From Acinetobacter ihumii (GTDB taxonomy: Bacteria > Pseudomonadota > Gammaproteobacteria > Pseudomonadales > Moraxellaceae): a stretch of 64,000 nucleotides of DNA. The stretch is taken from assembly GCF_900625095.1 (NCBI RefSeq), contig NZ_LR130760.1, forward strand, positions 1,375,224 through 1,439,223, written 5' to 3'. The position numbers and the translations under genes were made by a program. A model generated the notes under the pieces. It was not told where the DNA came from. It saw only the letters and a list, made by a program, of their open reading frames with translations, and did not search any database. This document shows, piece by piece, positions 30,789 through 38,049 of this stretch (positions within the stretch are counted from its first letter, which is position 1; every line of letters starts with the position of its first letter).

Positions 30789-31892
30789 TTAATATTCCTC
30801 ATTTTCATAATTTGTATAGTCATCAAATGATTGTTCTTCTGAGTCATCTGACAATAATTGAATGTTAAGTTTTGGTGCGAAAGGTTGAGTGAGTTGATAA
30901 ACACCATCTTTTGCTTCGGTACTATATGTCCATAAGATTTCGGTTAAATCCTCAATCCGATGCGGGCTTTGCCACTCCCCCAGACTCAATAAAGTTTCAA
31001 CAAAAGTTGCTGGATAGCGGTTGTCTCTTAAGCCTGTAACTGAACCTTTGTCTTGCAGTTCTGTTAATGCCGCATATCCAATTGGGATTGGTACTAACCA
31101 GCCTTTTAAATGCTCAGGACGAGACCGTACTTGCCAAATGCCTTTACGCTCTCCATCAACACCGAGTTGCGGCTGTTCTATACTGCAAAGATTTAGACGG
31201 CTGATATCAAGCAAAGTATCTAAGACATTCGGTTCATTTCCTTGTGTCTCTAAATAGGTTTGTTGCTTGCTTAAATATTTTTGATGGGCAAGCAATATTT
31301 CATGCCGATGCAACAATGCAAAACTTGGCAATAACCCATGACGCAACTTTTTAGTTTTAGCAACTGCATCAGACAGTGACCAATTGATCAATTTAGGCTT
31401 TATGCGTCGATGAGGAAAAATTGCCCCACCCGCCAAACGCATGCCATAAATCAACTGATTCATTTGTTGAGTTAAGCGTTGGGTTTGCTCATTTAAATCT
31501 TCATCATTGGCAGATAAATGTTGATCTAAATTATCACCACTCAAACCAATAATTAAACTGACTTCAAAATGCCCTTTACCCTCTTCCACCATCGCAGGGG
31601 TTGATCCATCAGACTCTAATGGATGACGAGCGAGATTGAGTTGATACGGTGAATAACGATAATCGCTACTTTTGGTCACTTGTGGGCTAAATTGATGACA
31701 CAGGATACCAACTCCACAACATTCCAGATGACGATATTGTTCTTGTTCATTCAGTTGACGCTGCAAAGCATTGGCAAAACCTGTAAATGCACTCGGTGCA
31801 GGAAATCCCCACGTCAAATGGCTACTGATAATAGACGCATTTTCGACTTGTAAACGAACAATATATAAGGCTTTAGGATAGGCATAACTCAT
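30789..31892 (-). CDS. csy2: Type I-F Cascade protein Cas5f (Csy2)
   Basis: Csy2 caps the crRNA 5' handle together with Csy1. 367 aa. N-terminal ALYIVRLQVENASIISSHLT and GFPAPSAFTGFANAL fit the Cas5f RRM; GGAIFPHRRIKP and the late CGVGILCH-type stretches are also family-like. Its ATG overlaps the csy1 stop by one base, so the csy genes form one tightly coupled operon. Confidence 0.94.
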   Translation of the reverse strand: MSYAYPKALYIVRLQVENASIISSHLTWGFPAPSAFTGFANALQRQLNEQEQYRHLECCGVGILCHQFSPQVTKSSDYRYSPYQLNLARHPLESDGSTPAMVEEGKGHFEVSLIIGLSGDNLDQHLSANDEDLNEQTQRLTQQMNQLIYGMRLAGGAIFPHRRIKPKLINWSLSDAVAKTKKLRHGLLPSFALLHRHEILLAHQKYLSKQQTYLETQGNEPNVLDTLLDISRLNLCSIEQPQLGVDGERKGIWQVRSRPEHLKGWLVPIPIGYAALTELQDKGSVTGLRDNRYPATFVETLLSLGEWQSPHRIEDLTEILWTYSTEAKDGVYQLTQPFAPKLNIQLLSDDSEEQSFDDYTNYENEEY

Positions 31893-33220
31893 TAGGCAAA
31901 TTCCTCTTTGAGTAATTGCAACTTATCTCGTAAAGCAATTGACCATACCCGAGCTTCATGATCATCCAGATCAGCTAATTTGCCTTTGGTGGTTAAAATC
32001 TTGTTTAGCCAATTGCCAAAGTTATACCCCACTTCAGTATGCCAATCCCGCTCACGATAATCGTCTAACCATTCCTGTTCTTCATCAGTTAAAGTATTTT
32101 GATCTTCTTTCTCAAAAAGCTCTTCACGATAGCCACGATCTAACCAAAAACTTTCAGCACGGTTAAATTTACGTTGTGATTCAAGTGTCCAACCTGAATT
32201 TGCACTTTGTTGAAGTTCAAGGCTCATATCAATGACACAATCCACAAGCTGATCGACTAATTCATCACGTTCACTTCTAAATTCATCATTATTTTTATGC
32301 TCTTTTCGATACATACGAATAATAGAACTTAAAATCGGTTTTACATCCTTACGATTACTTAAATACCCTGTAAACACTGAATCTGATTTTGGCAATTCCA
32401 CCATCAGTCCTTGCCAAACAGGAGGTAACGATGGCAATAACCACATCGAACCACGGCGATCGCTATTCAGTTGTGAAATGTTCTGGGGCTTTGATCCGCC
32501 ATAATTATGAACCAGTAAGTTTGGGTATTCTCGGCTTTCCTGCGTATGATGCAAACCCTTAAAGCGAGCTTCACGCAAAGCCTTATTTTGCTCACCAAAA
32601 CGATCATGTGAAATTTGCTGATAAACCCGATGTACCAATGCACTTGGATATAAAATTACCAAGATGTGATAGTCATTCTTTTTGACAGGAAAATAAACCT
32701 GCTTGGATAATCGCCCTGCATTTAATTCCGATGGGTTTTCACTAAATGCTAAAAACCGTTTAAAGCGAATCTCAGCCTGTTCAGCATTGCTTGCAAGTGC
32801 AGCGATAAGGTCTTGATCGGCTTTTAGTAAACGTTCAAGTAAAGAGATACCCTCAAACTTTTGCCGTAACAGCTTAAAAACATCCAAAACCGCAGCATTA
32901 CCAATCACATCAGCTTCATGCTCCAGTCCTTGTGAACCGACAAAATCATGAGTCTTGTTCTGCCCTGCATAAAACATGGCCGACGCTTTTGAACTAGGAT
33001 GATGCTGTTTAGGCGTATGAGTTGCCAAACGAATTTGACTAATGCGTAAACTCGCATCCTCTAACCATGTTTCGGGTTGATATTTTTCAAGCAGTTTTTC
33101 ACGTTCAGTAAAGTCATCTTCTTTCAACTTCTCCAACTTTTCATTTAAACGCCCCTGAATGTATTGCTCAATCAAGGCTCGAATGGTTGCTGGTGAAGCA
33201 TCTCCGAGTTCTTCTGTCAT
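31892..33220 (-). CDS. csy1: Type I-F Cascade large subunit Cas8f (Csy1)
   Basis: Csy1 recognises the CC PAM and recruits Cas2-3. 442 aa. The region THPKQHHPSSKASAMFY and the stretch NYGGSKPQNISQLNSDRRGS are characteristic of Csy1. It is the first gene of csy1-2-3-4, with AAGGGAAAATA before the ATG. Its upstream region (33221-33525) is shared with the creT element. Read-through from the creT promoter could feed the operon. Confidence 0.94.
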   Translation of the reverse strand: MTEELGDASPATIRALIEQYIQGRLNEKLEKLKEDDFTEREKLLEKYQPETWLEDASLRISQIRLATHTPKQHHPSSKASAMFYAGQNKTHDFVGSQGLEHEADVIGNAAVLDVFKLLRQKFEGISLLERLLKADQDLIAALASNAEQAEIRFKRFLAFSENPSELNAGRLSKQVYFPVKKNDYHILVILYPSALVHRVYQQISHDRFGEQNKALREARFKGLHHTQESREYPNLLVHNYGGSKPQNISQLNSDRRGSMWLLPSLPPVWQGLMVELPKSDSVFTGYLSNRKDVKPILSSIIRMYRKEHKNNDEFRSERDELVDQLVDCVIDMSLELQQSANSGWTLESQRKFNRAESFWLDRGYREELFEKEDQNTLTDEEQEWLDDYRERDWHTEVGYNFGNWLNKILTTKGKLADLDDHEARVWSIALRDKLQLLKEEFA

Positions 33221-33272
33221 TATTTTCCCTTACTTTTACAAAGTAAATTATTTTTTTAAAGCCATCTTTGTT

Positions 33273-33305
33273 ATCATTTACGATAGTTTAACTACCGTAA
33301 ATGAT
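33273..33305. terminator. 33-bp inverted repeat between creT and csy1
   Basis: Perfect 10-bp arms ATCATTTACG (33273-33282) and CGTAAATGAT (33296-33305), with a further five of six pairs inside. It lies just past the creT mini-ORF on the minus strand and 53 bases before csy1. It may be the end of the creT RNA or an operator for the csy operon. There is no T-run, so termination is only one option. Confidence 0.45.
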
Positions 33306-33322
33306 GCTGGTTACCCAACTGT

Positions 33323-33358
33323 TTAGACTCTTCTAAACAAATGTGTGTTAAACATCAT
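33323..33358 (-). CDS. creT mini-ORF with tandem AGA codons
   Basis: ATG ATG start, 11 codons, peptide MMFNTHLFRRV, stop TAA. The AGGAAGGAG ribosome site lies four bases before the first ATG and seven before the second, an unusually strong site for this window. Both Arg codons are AGA and they sit in the loop side of a 7-bp hairpin (arms at 33321-33327 and 33332-33338). The peptide itself need not matter; the expected effect is ribosome stalling and trapping of the AGA-reading tRNA. Confidence 0.65.
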   Translation of the reverse strand: MMFNTHLFRRV

Positions 33359-33447
33359 TTTTCTCCTTCCTCTATCGAGGTATGTGGGATCTGGCGAGAC
33401 CGGTATTTAACAATTTAAAAGACTGCAATCTTTTAAATTTTGCCTAT

Positions 33448-33469
33448 TCTTAACTTAATCACTCATAGG
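33448..33469 (-). promoter_or_regulatory. CreA target 1, at the creT promoter
   Basis: On the minus strand this reads CC followed by TATGAGTGATTAAGTTAAGA. Against the CreA pseudo-spacer, 14 of 20 positions match, and positions 1-11 match except position 6. Mismatches at 6, 12 and 18 fall on bases that type I complexes flip out. The CC is the type I-F PAM on the correct side. Partial pairing would allow binding and repression without cleavage. Confidence 0.72.
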
Positions 33470-33493
33470 CTTGAAATGTAATATGGACTGGAT

Positions 33494-33522
33494 TTGTTAC
33501 TTTGGCAAGTCCTTTCTATGCT
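33494..33522 (+). promoter_or_regulatory. Possible creA promoter
   Basis: TTGTTA at 33494-33499, 17 bases, TATGCT at 33517-33522. Transcription would start near 33529, just before the stem of the first pseudo-repeat, so a very short precursor would suffice. Confidence 0.45.
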
Positions 33523-33525
33523 TTT

Positions 33526-33601
33526 CTTTACTGTTACACAAACAGCTTAGAAATATGAATGATTCAAATTTGATTTCAATACCGCACAGGTAGATTATTC
33601 T
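33526..33601 (+). ncRNA. creA: CreA-like guide RNA: two degenerate type I-F repeats around a 20-nt pseudo-spacer
   Basis: Pseudo-repeat 1 (33526-33553, 28 nt) has the exact I-F layout: five bases, stem-loop CTGTT-ACACA-AACAG, handle CTTAGAAA (array handle TTTAGAAA, 7 of 8). The rest has diverged (13 of 28 identities in all). Pseudo-repeat 2 (33574-33601) keeps the other half: TTTCA (array GTTCA) and a stem-loop TACC-GCACA-GGTA (array loop GCATA), with 12 identities in the first 18 bases and little in the handle. Between them is the pseudo-spacer TATGAATGATTCAAATTTGA. This split decay, in which one repeat keeps the 5' handle and the other the 3' hairpin, is the known pattern of CreA genes. Csy4 processing would give one crRNA-like guide with a short spacer. 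It points away from creT and lies inside the cas locus. Confidence 0.8.
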
Positions 33602-33608
33602 CCTTCAC

Positions 33609-33651
33609 AAGATATTTTTGTCTTATGTAAGTAAATAGACAAAAGTATCTT
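33609..33651 (+). terminator. Long hairpin after creA
   Basis: A 15-bp stem (33609-33623 with 33637-33651, one G.T-type mismatch) and a 13-base loop. It directly follows the second pseudo-repeat and may end the creA transcript. It is AT-rich and followed by TATTAG, so it is a weak terminator at best. Confidence 0.5.
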
Positions 33652-33779
33652 TATTAGCTTCACCCAAACATATAGTTTTTATCTATTTGTTTTATATTAA
33701 TTTTAGCACTTTTATTGCCTACTAATTAGTATAGTAGGAATATTTCTTTACCAAACATATCTGTTACCATATAGAAAGC

Positions 33780-33808
33780 TTGAAGTATTGGAATTAAAGC
33801 TATAATAT
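33780..33808 (+). promoter_or_regulatory. Promoter of the small-protein pair
   Basis: TTGAAG at 33780-33785 with TATAAT at 33801-33806 (15-base spacer), or TAATAT at 33803-33808 (17-base spacer). It is the only good plus-strand promoter before the two small genes, about 110 bases from the first ATG. The leader contains an AGGGGAG site followed by tiny frames (for example GTG at 33861 with two Cys codons) that could be another mini-ORF. Confidence 0.6.
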
Positions 33809-33822
33809 TAAACAATCATAGG
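33789..33822 (-). promoter_or_regulatory. CreA target 2, over the -10 box of the small-protein promoter
   Basis: On the minus strand the sequence is CC (33821-33822), then TATGATTGTTTAATATTATA (33801-33820). The pseudo-spacer matches 14 of these 20 bases, 13 of them in the first 17, again with mismatches at positions 6, 12 and 18. The matched bases cover TATAAT. This is the same PAM and the same seed pattern as target 1. Confidence 0.65.
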
Positions 33823-33916
33823 TTAATTTTTTTCAAATAATTAATCTACACAGGGGAGCAGTGTGTTGCCCGTCATAAATTAGGCTGTTAGAGTGATATG
33901 CAGTCTGGAGGTGTGT

Positions 33917-34105
33917 ATGATGCATTTTATATGCAATACCCAATCTAAAGAAACTTTGGACAAAGAGCGTCCAAAAAACGAGCATCTAGGTGTTCACATT
34001 GACCGCTTATTATCATTGACTCACGAAGAATCTTATATAATGCCTGAGGGATTAACTCGAGAGCAAAGACGATTGTGGGCGAAGAAAAACCTCAAAACAA
34101 AATAA
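33917..34105 (+). CDS. Small protein, possible antitoxin (62 aa)
   Basis: The ATG at 33917 is preceded by GGAGG at 33907-33911, which is better than the GTG at 33893. Sequence: MMHFICNTQSKETLDKERP, a central IDRLLSLTHEESY and a basic C-terminus LTREQRRLWAKKN. I do not recognise a family. The order (small charged protein first, larger protein second), the 31-base overlap with the next gene and the shared promoter are those of a type II toxin-antitoxin operon. It lies on the strand opposite to all cas genes. Confidence 0.55.
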   Translation: MMHFICNTQSKETLDKERPKNEHLGVHIDRLLSLTHEESYIMPEGLTREQRRLWAKKNLKTK

Positions 34106-34488
34106 ACTACACGGTTGAGTTTGGTGCAACATTTAATCTTTATTACTCTGAAAGATACTCAAGTAAGACTCTTGATAAAATTGATGATTTTATCGAACAT
34201 TATGAAAAATTTGGTCTAAAAGACTGGAAAGGTAAAATCTCTCCCTCTGACCGTGTACCTGATACATATCCAAATCAACAGAATCTAATTGCAAAAGCAA
34301 AAAAATATAATTTATGGCATGTCCATATTGGTGAACCAAAATGGCAAAGACCTCTTCATGACCAATATTTAGTTTCCGAGTGGGTTTTACATTTTCAAAA
34401 AATCAATAACTACCATATAAAACTACTTGAACTAAGTTGGCATAACCCAATGGAATTACCTAGTGATGAGATGATTAATGAAGAATAA
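34075..34488 (+). CDS. Small protein, possible YafO-like toxin (137 aa)
   Basis: Starts at GTG 34075 inside the end of the previous gene and in another frame. The C-terminal half (WHVHIGEPKW, then DQYLVSEWVLHF, then IKLLELSWHNPMELPSD) resembles the layout of YafO-type ribosome-dependent mRNA interferases, in which a His-x-His strand precedes the catalytic core. This is a weak, pattern-level resemblance, and a ParE/RelE-like or unrelated protein is possible. No membrane segments or signal peptide. It stops 35 bases before the end of the opposing cas2-3 gene. Confidence 0.5.
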   Translation: MGEEKPQNKINYTVEFGATFNLYYSERYSSKTLDKIDDFIEHYEKFGLKDWKGKISPSDRVPDTYPNQQNLIAKAKKYNLWHVHIGEPKWQRPLHDQYLVSEWVLHFQKINNYHIKLLELSWHNPMELPSDEMINEE

Positions 34489-34523
34489 TCAAATGAGAAG
34501 ATAGACTATTCATGTCACTAAAG

Positions 34524-37500
34524 TTATTTTTCCCTTATAAATCCTAACCAATCGTGATAGAGCCATTTCTTTTGTTCTGCCAGTTTGGGTAAATTCAGGC
34601 TTAAATAGCGAGAACAATTTTCAGACCAGCTTCTCTCTACTGAGGTCGCATCTAAATAATTCTGTAAAGCAATTTCAGGCTTCTGATTCGGCCAGCAATG
34701 AATTTGTGAATTATTTGCCAATTCAATTCGCCTCACCAAACTTTCAACCAGTAACCAGTTTCCTGTTTTTTCATTGTATTGATAAAGCTTTAAAAGCTGT
34801 TCTTCTTCCTCTGCTCTTAAAGCGGTAAAGAATTCAGCCTGTGACTGCCGAAATCGGCTTAGTGTTTGTAAAATGCCTGTGTAATGAATGGGCGTATTCC
34901 AGAAACTATAGGCAGGAAATTTAATCGGTGACATATGAGTAGAACGCATATCAGGACAAATCCCATGCCCCAACAAAATATGGTGCATACGATCATGTTC
35001 TAAATCGGCTAAACGTGGATAACCCGACTTTTCATAGAACTGTTTTAGATAACTTGCAGGCGGCTGGATGAGTCGGGCAATTGAATCCAGTTGTTTAAAA
35101 TGCTCAAGATTCATCAGTCCTGCATTTTTTGTATCATCTATTCCCCGTAAAAAATGTCGATTCTGCTTAAACTCAAATCCTGTTGCCTCAAAGCCAGGGC
35201 GAGAGAAACAGGCTTGTTGAGGATGTCTGAAATGTCGGATATTGGTTTCCATAATAAAGACATTAGGATGGCAATAAGGTTCTGTACGATGCCGACGTGC
35301 TCGACCAGAAGCCTGAATAATTGAACGCATGGAGGAGGGTTCAATCATCATCCAGTCATAATCATGGTCACGACCTACCTCACAGACGGGCGAAGCCAAG
35401 ACCAGAATAATCTGTTTTTGCTCAGGATATTTTTGCAGCCAGCCTTGTACTAAATGATGGTCATGTGGTTGCTTTCCATTGTTCCGATCTAAAATTTCAT
35501 CCAGATATTTTTCAATATTGGCTCGAATCAGCAATGGAAACCGAGAGTGATACACACATAAATGGATACGAGTATCTGCATCAATTTTTTGTTTTAATAA
35601 CAGTTGGGCAATCTCTGCCATTGGGTCAATATTGGCAAAACGCACTAATCCCACACTGTATTGTTTACTGGTTTTAGGGTCTGTAATGGCATTTAGCTGA
35701 TGCGCTTTTAAGCTAGTAGTCAAAATCTGTTGAGTAAATACATCTTGCCATTTTTCAGGTGCAGGAATTTGTCTAGGTAAACCGACCCATTCTAAAGTAC
35801 GTCTTTGTGTTGCTGCTGCATGTTCATTTAAATAAACTGCCCGTTTTTTGGTAAATTGCCGATGCGCTTTTTCAAAGATAGGATTGGCTTCTGAATTTTT
35901 GACTGTGCCATCACATGGAATCACTTGATGAGTAATACTTTTTTCATTTTCATCAAACCATGCCGCAATAATCGGCTGATTGGCTTGGGTACGATGAAGA
36001 TTATAAAACTTGCGTCCAGAACTATAGGCCAGATATAAACCATTAATTTCAGCAGGTGTTAAAGTCGCAGAAGACAATAACACCCGACTACCCAATAAGC
36101 CTGCCCAATAAACCAAACGAGTCAGTGCATAATAATCATCTGGCGAAAAATCATCGGGTTCATCAAAAACCAAATCGGATGACATCAGGCGTAACATCGG
36201 TGCAATTTGTCGCCCACCGCGTGTGCTTTCAGTGGCAGGAATCAAATGGTCAATGGTGCAACATAATATTGGACTCATCAGCATTTTTTTGACCTGATGA
36301 TTGCCTTTAAGCCACTTTGCAAATAAATGATCCTGATTGAGGATGCCCTCAAAGTCGAGTTCGAAATCTTCAAAATCAACCTGTAGATCAGGTTCAAATA
36401 GCCCTATTAAAGATTCTGAACCCATCATTTTGGCTAAGGCAGGGTTTTTAATTGGATCAGGGTTTTCTTCATCCTGAATAAGTCGTTCCGAACCAACTTG
36501 GCTATACTGTTCAAATATTTCCTTAACCGCACCGCCACCCACCATAATGGCTAAATCAGTGTCATCCAGATTTAATTTTTGCCGTAAAGCTTTGCCTGTT
36601 TGTAAAGTTAAGGTTCTTAAACCCAACGCAATATTAAACCGTGCCCCTTTTTCAGGGTCAGCCAGACCATACATAATTCGAGTATTGGCTAGGGTTTTTC
36701 CTCGCCCTGTAGATGCTAAATTTACACCGAAAAATCCATGATTCGGATAGTTTTTCTGAATACTGCACGCTTCCTGATAGGACTTATCTTGCCATTTATA
36801 ATAAGCATTGCTGGTTTTTCCCTCTAAAGCCCGTTGTTTTGGTAGACGATTAAATAACTCATCTAAACGCGTCAATGCGCCCATAAGTTGACGAGCAGAC
36901 TGACTGACACCAATCAAATGATCATCTAAAGGCTGTTTTAATTCACCAAATTTATTGGTATTGGCATAACAAGGATATTTCGGATCATGCCATTTAGGTG
37001 TGGCCTCACAACTTGAATAATAATGATCTGATAACATCAAAACTAAACGGGAAACATGACTTAAATAAGGATCAGACAAATTAGTCGCTGGATAGGCTTT
37101 ATAGAGTTGCAGTAGCTTCACTGCACAACTATTCATTTCCTTACACCATGTCTGGCTGTTAAAAGGAATATGCTCAGCTTTTATTTTCCAGCATTGCTGA
37201 ATGTCTTTGTCCTTATTTTTATCTTCAGCATTATAATGGTGTGGATAACACCATTCAGAATTCAGGTCATTTAATACCGTTGCAAATTTAATAGCTTCAT
37301 AGCCCCTATCTGTATTTTTATTTTTGCTTAACATGTAATTAGGAATCGGTAAACGATGATGTGAAACAATCAACCATGCCACCAGTTTGGCAATATCAGG
37401 AAGTTGCTGAAACGGTGACTGATGTTGTGTCTGGTCAGAATGATCTTTAATCATATTTCCTAACCACACGTAATCCTCATTTTGAGGTGAAATTTTGATT

Positions 37501-38033
37501 AATTTTTCAATCCAGAACTCATCTTTGTCACCACATGATTTTACAAAGGTCTCAAATAATCTTAAAGAAATCCATTCATGTCGAAATGGATCAGCAACAG
37601 GCTTTTTATTATATTTTGCATCGGCTATTTTCTTGGCAAAAAACGGATTGATCTTGCCAAAGTCATGGAATAGTGCAGCAATTCGACTCAACACAGCAAT
37701 CAATGGAGCAGTTTGCCAATCATTATCACTATAATCCAGTTTAATCGGCTTGGCTGTCCGGTTGACAGGGACGACACCCTCACTATTAAATTTATTACGA
37801 TTCCCCACAATCCAAACCAATTCTGTTCGTCTACGTGTGGCAACCCGATGACAAGCGATTGCTGCATTTTTACTTGGCTTTTTAAGTAGTAGTTTTTTAA
37901 TTGCCAATAAACCATCTTCAGTAATTGTGGTTTGCCATGTGTTATCCCCGATCCGTTCTGCAAAGGCATCCAGTACACGACGAGTATGGGCAAGTGCCTT
38001 TTTCTCACATTGCGAAACAAAAATCACAATCAT
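34524..38033 (-). CDS. cas3: Type I-F Cas2-Cas3 fusion nuclease-helicase
   Basis: This protein unwinds and degrades target DNA recruited by Cascade and, through its Cas2 part, supports spacer acquisition with Cas1. 1169 aa. The Cas2 domain is at the N-terminus (MIVIFVSQCEKKALAHTRR, about residues 1-95). The HD nuclease domain follows with LFHDFGKINPFF (about 140) and ISHHRLPIP. The SF2 helicase has Walker A NLASTGRGKTLANTR (about 440), the DEAD-type DEPDD and LLSSATLTPAE, then QASGRARRHR. All key motifs are present. It is 16 bases after cas1. The creTA and small-protein region separates it from csy1. Confidence 0.96.
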   Translation of the reverse strand: MIVIFVSQCEKKALAHTRRVLDAFAERIGDNTWQTTITEDGLLAIKKLLLKKPSKNAAIACHRVATRRRTELVWIVGNRNKFNSEGVVPVNRTAKPIKLDYSDNDWQTAPLIAVLSRIAALFHDFGKINPFFAKKIADAKYNKKPVADPFRHEWISLRLFETFVKSCGDKDEFWIEKLIKISPQNEDYVWLGNMIKDHSDQTQHQSPFQQLPDIAKLVAWLIVSHHRLPIPNYMLSKNKNTDRGYEAIKFATVLNDLNSEWCYPHHYNAEDKNKDKDIQQCWKIKAEHIPFNSQTWCKEMNSCAVKLLQLYKAYPATNLSDPYLSHVSRLVLMLSDHYYSSCEATPKWHDPKYPCYANTNKFGELKQPLDDHLIGVSQSARQLMGALTRLDELFNRLPKQRALEGKTSNAYYKWQDKSYQEACSIQKNYPNHGFFGVNLASTGRGKTLANTRIMYGLADPEKGARFNIALGLRTLTLQTGKALRQKLNLDDTDLAIMVGGGAVKEIFEQYSQVGSERLIQDEENPDPIKNPALAKMMGSESLIGLFEPDLQVDFEDFELDFEGILNQDHLFAKWLKGNHQVKKMLMSPILCCTIDHLIPATESTRGGRQIAPMLRLMSSDLVFDEPDDFSPDDYYALTRLVYWAGLLGSRVLLSSATLTPAEINGLYLAYSSGRKFYNLHRTQANQPIIAAWFDENEKSITHQVIPCDGTVKNSEANPIFEKAHRQFTKKRAVYLNEHAAATQRRTLEWVGLPRQIPAPEKWQDVFTQQILTTSLKAHQLNAITDPKTSKQYSVGLVRFANIDPMAEIAQLLLKQKIDADTRIHLCVYHSRFPLLIRANIEKYLDEILDRNNGKQPHDHHLVQGWLQKYPEQKQIILVLASPVCEVGRDHDYDWMMIEPSSMRSIIQASGRARRHRTEPYCHPNVFIMETNIRHFRHPQQACFSRPGFEATGFEFKQNRHFLRGIDDTKNAGLMNLEHFKQLDSIARLIQPPASYLKQFYEKSGYPRLADLEHDRMHHILLGHGICPDMRSTHMSPIKFPAYSFWNTPIHYTGILQTLSRFRQSQAEFFTALRAEEEEQLLKLYQYNEKTGNWLLVESLVRRIELANNSQIHCWPNQKPEIALQNYLDATSVERSWSENCSRYLSLNLPKLAEQKKWLYHDWLGFIREK

Positions 38034-38049
38034 TGTTCGCTCTCCAAGC

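Larger units (their letters stand above)
33273..33474 (-). ncRNA. creT: CreT-like toxin RNA (candidate)
   Basis: The ends are estimates. One possible promoter on the minus strand is TTGCCA (33503-33508), 17 bases, CATATT (33480-33485). A weaker alternative is TTCAAG (33470-33475), 17 bases, TAAGAA (33447-33452). The transcript would contain an 11-bp perfect hairpin (33412-33439), a strong Shine-Dalgarno sequence AGGAAGGAG (33363-33371) and an 11-codon ORF ending in AGA-AGA-GTC. In the known CreT family, such mini-ORFs stall ribosomes on rare codons and sequester the matching tRNA, which is toxic unless Cascade with CreA represses the promoter. The CreA pseudo-spacer has a PAM-flanked match at 33448-33467, at this promoter. 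The parts are seen in the sequence; toxicity and tRNA-Arg(UCU) as target are inferred. Confidence 0.7.

Noticed and set aside
33526..33601. The element read as a normal two-repeat mini-array
   Set aside because: The two repeats differ from the array repeat at 13 to 15 positions each, the spacer is 20 instead of 32 nt, and the orientation is opposite to the array. Selective retention of handle and hairpin fits a dedicated guide better.
33893..33916. GTG start 24 bases upstream for the possible antitoxin
   Set aside because: No ribosome site precedes it, while GGAGG lies five bases before the ATG at 33917.
37700..38020. Minus-strand frame of 106 codons within cas2-3
   Set aside because: Shadow of the Cas2 domain coding region in another frame; no ribosome site.
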